Positions 56,497 through 64,000 of a DNA stretch of 64,000 bases are shown piece after piece. Positions within the stretch are counted from its first letter, which is position 1; every line of letters begins with the position of its first letter. The notes under the pieces are model-generated. The model made no database searches. It was given only the letters and a program-made list of their open reading frames with translations, and was not told the DNA's origin. The position numbers and the translations under genes are program-made. The DNA is taken from the NCBI GenBank assembly GCA_963678255.2, contig CAXXTW010000002.1, positions 558,001-622,000 of the forward strand, given 5' to 3'. Source of the DNA: G963678255 sp963678255 (GTDB lineage Bacteria > Cloacimonadota > Cloacimonadia > Cloacimonadales > WRIO01).

Positions 56497-59400
56497 TCAA
56501 TTAATAACCAATCTTAGTATTTTTGTTTTTAATAGATGAAAATCAATAGGTTTTTCTATATAATCATCAAATCCATATTTTCTAAAATCCAAGAGAGTTG
56601 GTTCGGTTTTTAAACCAGTGGACAAGATCACTTTAGCCTGAGAATCAACCTCTCTGATTTTATGTACTGTGTCTTTTGCGCCCATACCATCACCAATAAC
56701 CAAGTCCAGAATATAACAATCAAATCTTATCCCTTGTTCAAGAATACTTAGCATTTCTTCTCCTTTTTTAATAATAGTGATTTTAAAGCCAAATCTTGTT
56801 AAATATTCTTCAGCAATGTCATTAACCAGCATTTCATCATCCATAAATAGAATCCTTATATTACTCAGATCAATATCTGCTTCATTAAGTACCACTTCTT
56901 CATATGGATTTAGTGGCAAGAAAATATCTACAAATGTACCAATATTTTTTTGGGATTGCAGTTGTATATAACCTTTTTGCATCTTCATTAAATGAAAAGC
57001 TTGAGTCAATCCTAAACCTTCTTTATTTTTTGTTGAGAAGTAAGGGTCAAAAATTTTATCCATATGTTGTTCATCGATACCACAACCCTGGTCAATGATG
57101 CTTAACTTTACATATTTACCTTGGTTTAACGAGAATATATTATTTTCATCAAATACAATTTCATCTGATCTGAGGACAAGATTACCACCTTTAGGCATGC
57201 TTTCCATAGCATTATCAATAATTTTTTTTATCAGAGATTCAGTTAAAGACTGATTGATATAAACTTGATCTTCTTTTGTTTGAAGAAAGGTATTTAGAGT
57301 AAAACTTTCAGAAATGGAATGTTCTATAAATTCTATTAAAGATCGGAGAGAATAATAATCACGAATAATATTTTGATTACTATCAATGGGGAATATTTTT
57401 TGGGTTAACTCAATCGCCTTTTTTGAAGCATCTTCTGCTTTTTTTACACGTTCCAGAATTGAAGAATCAATATTTGGATTCATTTTTAGTAAGGAGATAT
57501 GCCCCATAATTGCAGTTAGGATATTATTAAAGTCATTTGCCAAATGCAATGTATAATTCTGCATAATTTCAAGATTTTTTAATTTTTGAAGTTCTGATTG
57601 AATTTTTTTCTGATAAGTTAAATCTCTAATAAAGAGAAGGAGAGTTTTTCCATTTTCTTCAGAATTAATAGGCATTGAGCTAATGTTACTAACAATTTTT
57701 TTATCAGAATGCTTAATTTTTAAGAAAACATTATAAAATTGCTTTTCACCATCCATATACAAATCGTATAAAAATTTGCTGTTAAAGTTAAAATTTCCTT
57801 CTAAATTTATAATATCGAAAACACTTTTATTAATTAGATTCTCTTTTGTTTCATAGAACATATTTGTTATTGAGCTATTGATATAATTAATTTTACCATC
57901 AATACCTATATTCAAAATTCCATCTTCAACTCTATCCATAATATTTGCGATAAACTTTTTTTGGTGAATCAATTTCTCTTCATTTAATTTGTAATTACTA
58001 ATATCTCTTGAAATTATTAAAATGTGTTCCGTTTTATTATTATTATTTTTTAAAACAACTGCCTTTTCTTCTAACCATAAATAATTACCATCATTTTTCA
58101 TAAATCTAAACTGGCTGTTTTTTTGATCTTCATCATTATTGAGATCGAAAAACCAAGAATTTTGTTGTATTCTATCATCAGGATGAACATGATTAAGGAA
58201 GAAACTTTTAGAGTCATAGATTTCAGAACCAGTATAACCAAAAATTTGAGTAAAGGAATTACTAATTCTTTCAATCCTGCTATCAGGTTTTAATATAATA
58301 ATTATATCTTTTGCCTTTTCCATAAATCCATCCAATATCTCTACAGATTCTGAAAGAATATCCAATGTTTTCTTTTCTTCACTCAGATCTTCATAGATTG
58401 CAAAGATACCTGCAAATTTATCTTCAATTTGAATTGCACTTCCGAAAATTTTAACAGGAATTAAATCGTTATTTTTATTTTTCCTAATTGTTTTTTTTAT
58501 ATGATTTTTATTATCAAGAATCGTTTCGAATATTTCTTCAAATTCATATTGAAATTCATCAGGGATAACTAAATCTTTTAAACTTTTGTTTATAGATTCT
58601 TCTTTACCATAACCGAAAATATCTGAGAATTCTTTATTTATGTCCATAATTACTTTGTCTTCATTGAGAATTGCGATTGCTAGAGGAGTTTTCTCAAACA
58701 ATTCTTTAAAAAATAAAGTTCGATAGTGAACATCAACAGCTAATTCTTTTTCTGAGCTTTCATTTTTAAAAGAAAAAATTAAATAATCAGAATCATTAAA
58801 AGACCATTTTTTAATTAAAATTTCATAAGGAGTAGATTCTCCATAATTCCTATAAACGTTACTTTTAAATCTAACTAAATCATTTTGATCATTATAGGAT
58901 TGCAGTTTTTCGTGTAAGACCTGAATTTTCAATCCATCAAAGATATCAAAAACAGAATGATGTATATTGTTAAAAGAAGAAAAATTATTAAATTCCAATT
59001 CAGACAAAAAGGATTGATTTGAATAAATAATTTGTCCCTCAATATCTGAAAGTATTATTGGTATTGGGGTTGAATCAAAAAATGAAAAATAAGAATCAAT
59101 TATACCATTTATTGGCAGATTAAAAGAGTCATAATTTAAATCAAAAATTAATAAGTATTTTATTTTGTTTTGAGAAAATATTGGGAATAAACTAATAATT
59201 GAGTCATAGTTTGCGTTATTAAAAGTAAATTTTACTTTAGCTTTTTTCCACTCTTTACCAAAAAAGGATTCATTTACCTGAACAAATTTAAAAATACTCT
59301 GATTTATAAGATTATCTGAATCTATTTTAAGATTGACAAGAAAGAGATCATTGATTTTTTCAATATTGAAGAGATCATCAATAAGAATACAATTTCCTAA

Positions 59401-60309
59401 CAAAGAATTAAAGAAATCATCAAAATGATGCTGATAGAAATCATGTATTTTGTCATAATTCTTCAATTTTAACTTAATCTTAAAATAGAAAATCACAGCA
59501 ATACATAAAAGCAAGGTTAATGAAATAATTAGAGATGATTTAAAATCTATAAATGAAATCTTTGCTGTAGGTTCATCAATACCACTTAGATAATGGTTCA
59601 TACTTTTAAAATAAACAGAATTACGAGTATTTTTCATATTTCTAAGATTATAATCAATTGCTGACAATAATTCAGAATTCTTTCCTTGAGGAGAAGCGAA
59701 TCTTAGCTCAGAAGGACGAATCATAATGCCAGTCATGTTCACTTTATAATCCTTGTCTTTAAGAATTCCAAATAATCGATTAACCACACCGATATCTGCT
59801 TCTTTATCTTCCAATTTTTGAAAGACTTCAGAATATTCTTTAACAGTACTAACATCAGTAATAACGCCAAATTTATTTAGCATTTTCAATGTTTCTTCAA
59901 AATAAATATCCTTTTCAACACCTACAACTCTTTTTCCGCTAATATCCAGAATATTATTTATTTGTGAATTCTTGGAAGAATAAACTTGGCCCCAATTGAT
60001 AAAGACATTTTCACTATTAAAATCATAAATAGAATCTCTGGTTTCAGAATAAGCAATATCAACGAGCAGATCTAAAGAATCTTTTTTTAATAAAGACAAA
60101 CACTCTTCCCAAGAACGATAGATATAAATGATTTTCCAATGTTCTTTTAGAGCAATTTCTTCAATTATATCTATGTATAAACCCTGTGGTTGTTTTTTTT
60201 CATCGATATAAACAAGTGGTTTGTTTTCATAAATACCGACAGTAATGTCTTTTGCCCCCAACACAAGAAACAAATTGTATAAAATGATAAAATACATAAT
60301 TCTTTTCAT
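56497..60309 (-). CDS. SBP-fused multi-PAS hybrid histidine kinase with His-to-Asn change
   Basis: A 1270-residue BvgS-like protein. Order: signal peptide (~1-18), periplasmic SBP_bac_3 domain (~20-250), membrane span (~262-282), four to five PAS domains (~295-900), HisKA-like helix region (~905-965), HATPase (~990-1130) and receiver (~1150-1268). The ATPase N box (IIDNAMESMPKGG), G1 (IDQGCGIDEQH) and G2 (GLGLTQAF) look intact, as do the receiver Asp (YILDLVIGDG) and Lys (IEKPID). But the phospho-acceptor site, normally AHDFNN, reads LANDFNN. It is divergent from the aminotransferase-kce operon, so the periplasmic domain may sense a related amino acid; that is inference. Confidence 0.9.
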   Translation of the reverse strand: MKRIMYFIILYNLFLVLGAKDITVGIYENKPLVYIDEKKQPQGLYIDIIEEIALKEHWKIIYIYRSWEECLSLLKKDSLDLLVDIAYSETRDSIYDFNSENVFINWGQVYSSKNSQINNILDISGKRVVGVEKDIYFEETLKMLNKFGVITDVSTVKEYSEVFQKLEDKEADIGVVNRLFGILKDKDYKVNMTGIMIRPSELRFASPQGKNSELLSAIDYNLRNMKNTRNSVYFKSMNHYLSGIDEPTAKISFIDFKSSLIISLTLLLCIAVIFYFKIKLKLKNYDKIHDFYQHHFDDFFNSLLGNCILIDDLFNIEKINDLFLVNLKIDSDNLINQSIFKFVQVNESFFGKEWKKAKVKFTFNNANYDSIISLFPIFSQNKIKYLLIFDLNYDSFNLPINGIIDSYFSFFDSTPIPIILSDIEGQIIYSNQSFLSELEFNNFSSFNNIHHSVFDIFDGLKIQVLHEKLQSYNDQNDLVRFKSNVYRNYGESTPYEILIKKWSFNDSDYLIFSFKNESSEKELAVDVHYRTLFFKELFEKTPLAIAILNEDKVIMDINKEFSDIFGYGKEESINKSLKDLVIPDEFQYEFEEIFETILDNKNHIKKTIRKNKNNDLIPVKIFGSAIQIEDKFAGIFAIYEDLSEEKKTLDILSESVEILDGFMEKAKDIIIILKPDSRIERISNSFTQIFGYTGSEIYDSKSFFLNHVHPDDRIQQNSWFFDLNNDEDQKNSQFRFMKNDGNYLWLEEKAVVLKNNNNKTEHILIISRDISNYKLNEEKLIHQKKFIANIMDRVEDGILNIGIDGKINYINSSITNMFYETKENLINKSVFDIINLEGNFNFNSKFLYDLYMDGEKQFYNVFLKIKHSDKKIVSNISSMPINSEENGKTLLLFIRDLTYQKKIQSELQKLKNLEIMQNYTLHLANDFNNILTAIMGHISLLKMNPNIDSSILERVKKAEDASKKAIELTQKIFPIDSNQNIIRDYYSLRSLIEFIEHSISESFTLNTFLQTKEDQVYINQSLTESLIKKIIDNAMESMPKGGNLVLRSDEIVFDENNIFSLNQGKYVKLSIIDQGCGIDEQHMDKIFDPYFSTKNKEGLGLTQAFHLMKMQKGYIQLQSQKNIGTFVDIFLPLNPYEEVVLNEADIDLSNIRILFMDDEMLVNDIAEEYLTRFGFKITIIKKGEEMLSILEQGIRFDCYILDLVIGDGMGAKDTVHKIREVDSQAKVILSTGLKTEPTLLDFRKYGFDDYIEKPIDFHLLKTKILRLVIN

Positions 60310-60480
60310 TTTTAACTCCTAAACACCTACTAAATAAATCGTATATCATACACATACAAAAAGTCAAATCTTTTTTTTAATTCATTTTAAAAAAACAATA
60401 TATGGAAATTCCCATTGACAAAATAAAAAAAAACTAATTTCTTGATTATAGAAATTTTACCTTAGATAAAGGAGCAAATT

Positions 60481-61731
60481 ATGGCAGAAAAATTGAAATT
60501 GACCAACTCAGAGAAAATGTATGCAGAAGCAATGACATTAGTACCTGGAGCAGTTGCAGGTATCAGACGTCCTTATAATTTTGTACCAGGAGAATATCCA
60601 ATTTTTTTTGATAGAGCTAAAGGTGGCAAAGTTATTGATGTAGATGGCAACGAATATTTAGATATGTTATGTGCATACGGACCAATCATTATTGGTCATT
60701 GTGAGGAAGAAATTGACAATGCTGTTATAGATCAAATCAAGAACAGAGGATTTTGTTTTTCATTAACACAAGGTTATCAAAACCAACTTGTCAGAAAGTT
60801 AAAAGAAATTATACCATCCTGTGAGATGGCTGTATTTGTAAAAACAGGATCAGATGCAACAACAACAGCAATTAGAGTTGCCAGAGCCAAGACAAATAAA
60901 GTTAAAGTATTAAGATGCGGATATCATGGATGGCATGATTGGTGTGTGGAAGTTAAGGGTGGAATTCCAACAAAATTTTATGAAGATGTATATGAATTCC
61001 ATTATAATGACTTAGATCAAGTAAAAGAATTATTAAAAGAACACGGAAAAGATGTTGCTGCTATCATTGTTACTCCTGTAGGTCATCCATTAGCTCATGA
61101 AGTAGAAATGCCAAAACCTGGTTTCTTAGAAGGGTTACGATCCTTGACAGAAGAGTATGAATGTGCGTTAATCTTTGATGAAATCCGAAGTGGTTTCAGA
61201 GTTAATATGGGTGGAGCGCAGAAATTGTTTGGAGTAACCCCGGATATGAGTGTTTTTGGTAAAGCAATAGCAAATGGCTGGCCAATTGGTGTTGTTGTTG
61301 GAAGTGAAGCCTATATGAAGATGTTAGAAAAAGAGGTATTTTTAAGTTCAACATTTTTCCCTAACAGCGATGCTCAAGTAGCAGCTTTAAAAACGATTGA
61401 ATTCTTAGAAAAATATAATGTATTGGAAGAAATCATTCGTAAAGGCAACATGTTTTCTGAAAAAGTAAACGAAGTTATTCAGAATAGTGAGGTTCCAGCA
61501 AAGTTAAGTGGATCACCTTGGATGCCATTTATCACTTTCCCAGCAGATGATAAAAAGTTATATAAAGAACTTCGTAATGAATTTTATACTCAATTAATTA
61601 GAAGAAAAATATTCTTACAACCCTACCATCATGGTTATATCTGTTATCGTCACACAGATGAGGATTTACAAAATGCAGTTAACATGATCGCAGAATCTTT
61701 TGAAGTTGTCAGAAAGAAATATTTAATTTAA
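60481..61731 (+). CDS. Class-III PLP aminotransferase (glutamate-1-semialdehyde aminotransferase-like)
   Basis: A 416-residue class-III aminotransferase: the N-terminal VPGAVAGIRRPYNFVPGEYP, FVKTGSDATTTAIRVARA (phosphate site), YHGWHDW, FDEIRSGFRV (PLP-ring Asp) and the Schiff-base lysine in VFGKAIANGWPIG. It resembles glutamate-1-semialdehyde 2,1-aminomutase most closely, but its place ten bases upstream of a kce gene suggests a catabolic transaminase or aminomutase in amino-acid fermentation rather than heme synthesis. AAAGGAG precedes the ATG. Confidence 0.88.
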   Translation: MAEKLKLTNSEKMYAEAMTLVPGAVAGIRRPYNFVPGEYPIFFDRAKGGKVIDVDGNEYLDMLCAYGPIIIGHCEEEIDNAVIDQIKNRGFCFSLTQGYQNQLVRKLKEIIPSCEMAVFVKTGSDATTTAIRVARAKTNKVKVLRCGYHGWHDWCVEVKGGIPTKFYEDVYEFHYNDLDQVKELLKEHGKDVAAIIVTPVGHPLAHEVEMPKPGFLEGLRSLTEEYECALIFDEIRSGFRVNMGGAQKLFGVTPDMSVFGKAIANGWPIGVVVGSEAYMKMLEKEVFLSSTFFPNSDAQVAALKTIEFLEKYNVLEEIIRKGNMFSEKVNEVIQNSEVPAKLSGSPWMPFITFPADDKKLYKELRNEFYTQLIRRKIFLQPYHHGYICYRHTDEDLQNAVNMIAESFEVVRKKYLI

Positions 61732-61741
61732 GGAGAAATTC

Positions 61742-62569
61742 ATGCAACCATTAATCATAACAACTGCCTTAACTGGAGCAGAGACAACTAGAGCTGTACA
61801 GCCAAACCTACCAATTACTCCTGACGAACAAGCTCAAACAACCTTAGATTGTTACAATGCAGGCTCAACGGTCATGCATTTACATGTCAGAGATAATGAA
61901 GGAAAAGCAACGCAAAATTTAGAAAGATTTGAAGAATCTATAACCAAGATGCGGAAAGCTGTTCCTGAAATCATTATTCAAATGAGTACAGGTGGAGCAG
62001 TCGGAGAATCTTTTGAAAAGAGAATGGCTCCTTTAAAGCTTAAGCCTGATATGGCAACTTTAAATGCAGGAACATTAAATTTTGGTGATGAAGTATTTAT
62101 AAATTCACCCAAAGATATAGAGAGATTATCAGCATATTTCCAAGAGATGAATGTAGCTCCAGAAATTGAAGTTTATGAATCAGGGATGATAGATTATTTA
62201 GCAAAATTAGTTAAAAAGGGATTGATAACTCATACGCCATTACATGTTCAATTTGTATTAGGTGTTCCAGGTGGTATGAGTGGTAAACCAAAAAACGTTC
62301 TCTATATGGCAGAGCATTTAAAAGAAGAGATTCCTACGGCTACATGGGGCGTAGCGGGTGTAGGCAGATGGCAATTACCCTGTGCTATGATGGCAATAGT
62401 CATGGGTGGTCATGTTAGAATCGGTTTTGAAGATAACGTTTGGTATCATAAGGGAATTTTAGCTGATTCTAATGCACAATTAGTAGCCAGAGTAAAAAGG
62501 TTAGCAGAAGAATTTGGAAGACCTATTGCTACTTCAGCGCAAGCCCGAGAAATCTTAGGATTGGTATAG
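61742..62569 (+). CDS. kce: 3-keto-5-aminohexanoate cleavage enzyme (BKACE family)
   Basis: A 275-residue TIM-barrel enzyme. The two zinc histidines fall at residues 46 and 48 (MHLHVRD), exactly the positions known in the Kce of Cloacamonas acidaminovorans. STGG, ATLNAGTLNFG, and a GFEDN segment carrying the expected glutamate ligand follow. Kce condenses 3-keto-5-aminohexanoate with acetyl-CoA to give 3-aminobutyryl-CoA and acetoacetate in lysine fermentation. The other lysine genes (kamA, kamD/E, kdd, kal) are not adjacent, so a different beta-keto acid remains possible. It is coupled to the upstream aminotransferase (10-base gap). Confidence 0.88.
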   Translation: MQPLIITTALTGAETTRAVQPNLPITPDEQAQTTLDCYNAGSTVMHLHVRDNEGKATQNLERFEESITKMRKAVPEIIIQMSTGGAVGESFEKRMAPLKLKPDMATLNAGTLNFGDEVFINSPKDIERLSAYFQEMNVAPEIEVYESGMIDYLAKLVKKGLITHTPLHVQFVLGVPGGMSGKPKNVLYMAEHLKEEIPTATWGVAGVGRWQLPCAMMAIVMGGHVRIGFEDNVWYHKGILADSNAQLVARVKRLAEEFGRPIATSAQAREILGLV

Positions 62570-62575
62570 GGTCTT

Positions 62576-63052
62576 ATGGATAATCGTCCTAACTGGCATC
62601 AATATTTTATTGAGATGGCTTTTTTAGCGTCTCAACGATCAACCTGTATTCGACGAAAAGTAGGAGCAGTGATTGTCGTAGATAATCAGATTGTAGCAAC
62701 AGGTTATAATGGAGCTCCTAAACATGTCAGACACTGTTATGAGACAGGATGTTTAAGACAACAGCTCAATGTGCCATCTGGTGAGAAACATGAATTATGT
62801 AGAGGAGTTCATGCAGAACAAAATGCTATCGTCCAATCTGCGATCAATGGTTCATCCATAAAAAATGGGATTCTTTATTGCACGAATCATCCATGTGTCA
62901 TTTGTGCAAAAATGATTATCAATTCTGAGATTAAAACAATTTATATAGCTGATGATTATATGGATCCATTATCAAAAGAAATGTTGGCAGAAGCCGGAGT
63001 GGAATTGATAATGATAGACCGAGAAACAAATCAGCTTATCCGTTTAATATAA
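62576..63052 (+). CDS. dCMP deaminase-family protein (ComEB-like)
   Basis: A 158-residue zinc deaminase. The motifs HAEQNAI (zinc His and catalytic Glu) and TNHPCVICAKMI (PCxxC zinc cysteines) are complete. CIRRKVGAVIVVDNQIVATGYNGAP is the typical dCMP-deaminase start, with an extra CYETGC/C region binding a second zinc. It supplies dUMP for thymidylate synthesis. It begins six bases after kce, so it rides on that operon. A terminator follows. Confidence 0.93.
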   Translation: MDNRPNWHQYFIEMAFLASQRSTCIRRKVGAVIVVDNQIVATGYNGAPKHVRHCYETGCLRQQLNVPSGEKHELCRGVHAEQNAIVQSAINGSSIKNGILYCTNHPCVICAKMIINSEIKTIYIADDYMDPLSKEMLAEAGVELIMIDRETNQLIRLI

Positions 63053-63076
63053 GGGCAGTTTTTCTGCCCTTTCTTT
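63051..63076 (+). terminator. Terminator after the dCMP deaminase gene
   Basis: AAGGGCAG (63051-63058) pairs with CTGCCCTT (63064-63071), loop TTTTT, followed by CTTTT. The stem overlaps the stop codon. Confidence 0.8.
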
Positions 63077-63089
63077 TACAAGAGGTACA

Positions 63090-64000
63090 ATGCGTTTTCA
63101 TTATTTCTTTATCATTGCTTTTCTGATATTTTTTTCAGTAAATTTCCTTATATACAGAAATATTCTGCCTTTGTATCAAAAACCACAATCAAGGGTATTA
63201 TTTACCTTATTCTATTTTTTTATAGCTTTCTCCTATTTAATTTATCGATTTTCAAATGGATATTTACCACTGTTTATAAGCAAATCATTAGGCCAGATCG
63301 GTTCACTCTGGTTGGGTCTCATGACATTTTTATTCATATTATTCATTTTGTTAAATCTAATCCAATTGTTTACTTTTATATTATCCAAAAATCATTTATT
63401 TCCAATAATTAATGAAATAATTGTCAGAAAATATCTGATATTGGGAATCTTATGGATAAGTATTTTACTCACAATGATTGGATTTTTTAATAGTTGTTAT
63501 CCTGTTGTTAAAAAGATATCCATAAATACAAACAAAAATCTTCCAAAGCCAATAAAAATAGTCGCTTTATCAGATCTGCATTTAGGAGATCTCTTTTTTC
63601 CAAAGCATGTTTCTGATCTGGCAAAAAGGATTAATCAATTAAAGCCTGATATAGTCTTGTTTGTAGGGGATGTATTATCAGAAGATAATTCGCTTTTAAA
63701 GCATGAGGATATTGGGAATCAATTCAAAGCCATTCAATCAACTTACGGTGTCTATGCTGTCCCTGGTAATCATGAATATATCGGAGGTATTGCAAAAAGT
63801 TTAGCATACTTTCAAGAGCATCAAATTGAGGTTTTAAGAGACTCTACTATCATTAGAGATCATTTTATAGTTGTAGGAAGAGATGATTACTCAAAAAATA
63901 GATTTAGCTCTTCTCCCAGAAAAAAATTATCAGAATTGATGATTGAAGATAGTAAAGAAATTTTCACAATAGTTATGGATCATCAACCCTTGAGTTTAAA
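63090..64000 (+). CDS. Membrane-anchored metallophosphoesterase (YkuE/YaeI-like), 3' end missing
   Basis: An open frame from ATG 63090 (AGAGG upstream) runs off the window, giving 303 visible residues. Residues ~1-145 form about four membrane segments. The calcineurin-like domain follows: IVALSDLHLGD (DxH metal motif), LVLFVGDVLSED (GDxx), PGNHEYIGG (GNHE) and VMDHQP near the edge. YkuE/YaeI relatives are membrane-linked phosphoesterases, some acting on UDP-diacylglucosamine or lipids. Substrate unknown. Confidence 0.88.
   Translation, partial: MRFHYFFIIAFLIFFSVNFLIYRNILPLYQKPQSRVLFTLFYFFIAFSYLIYRFSNGYLPLFISKSLGQIGSLWLGLMTFLFILFILLNLIQLFTFILSKNHLFPIINEIIVRKYLILGILWISILLTMIGFFNSCYPVVKKISINTNKNLPKPIKIVALSDLHLGDLFFPKHVSDLAKRINQLKPDIVLFVGDVLSEDNSLLKHEDIGNQFKAIQSTYGVYAVPGNHEYIGGIAKSLAYFQEHQIEVLRDSTIIRDHFIVVGRDDYSKNRFSSSPRKKLSELMIEDSKEIFTIVMDHQPLSL

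Noticed and set aside
1..64000. CRISPR arrays, prophage or defence clusters
   Set aside because: No regularly spaced repeats, integrase, structural phage genes or recognisable defence genes were seen on either strand.

Overview
The window is AT-rich chromosomal DNA from a diderm, probably anaerobic bacterium. A BamA-type Omp85 protein, several lipoproteins and a beta-barrel-like protein indicate an outer membrane. Two large secreted proteins end in the YPNPFNP sorting tail common in the FCB superphylum (Cloacimonadota, Delongbacteria, Marinimicrobia, Ignavibacteria and relatives). Ferredoxins, a polyferredoxin, a ferritin-like protein, a hemerythrin relic and a Kce-type lysine-fermentation enzyme suggest anaerobic amino-acid metabolism. 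A Cloacimonadota- or Delongbacteria-like organism is my best guess. No rRNA or other phylogenetic marker was available to test this.

Layout. 1-4.4 kb: a response regulator with a truncated SBP-fused sensor kinase, an aminotransferase, and an HflX operon, all on the minus strand. 4.6-8.9 kb: two divergent secreted proteins with sorting tails, one of them an M6 protease. 8.9-14.7 kb: a BMP-type lipoprotein downstream of a tight pyrG / M29-like / murI / M42 operon. 14.8-16.2 kb: gene-poor DNA holding a decayed IS21-type istB relic. 16.2-18.4 kb: three consecutive genes (DUF362 ferredoxin protein, PTS EIIA, ferritin-like), each broken by one extra base in an A/T run. 18.4-22.4 kb: ferredoxin, a solitary flgB behind a sigma-54-type promoter, a zinc-ribbon protein and a P-type ATPase with a structured leader. 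23-31.9 kb: glycosyltransferase, mfd, tyrS, M50 protease, glnA and a methyltransferase. 32-36 kb: redox, DUF4097, TfoX-N and solute-binding genes. 36.1-39.2 kb: a polar amino-acid ABC operon whose binding-protein gene is shattered by indels. 39.5 kb: tRNA-Phe. 40-45.5 kb: an Fn3 lipoprotein, a barrel-like protein, a hemerythrin relic and uvrC, all frameshifted. 45.4-51.8 kb: murJ, batE, batD and bamA. 51.9-56.3 kb: an unknown gene, an amidohydrolase, maf and pckA. 56.5-60.3 kb: a 1270-residue hybrid kinase. 60.5-64 kb: a class-III aminotransferase, kce, a dCMP deaminase and a truncated metallophosphoesterase.

The points most worth a second look are: two clusters of single-base homopolymer indels that break at least eight genes while leaving their protein sequence otherwise intact; a hybrid kinase whose phospho-acceptor His is Asn; matched -24/-12 promoters before flgB and a DUF4097 gene; a riboswitch-like leader before the P-type ATPase; an M29-like pseudoenzyme coupled to pyrG; and an aminotransferase-Kce pair divergent from the SBP-type hybrid kinase. 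I found no CRISPR array and no clear defence or secondary-metabolite locus.
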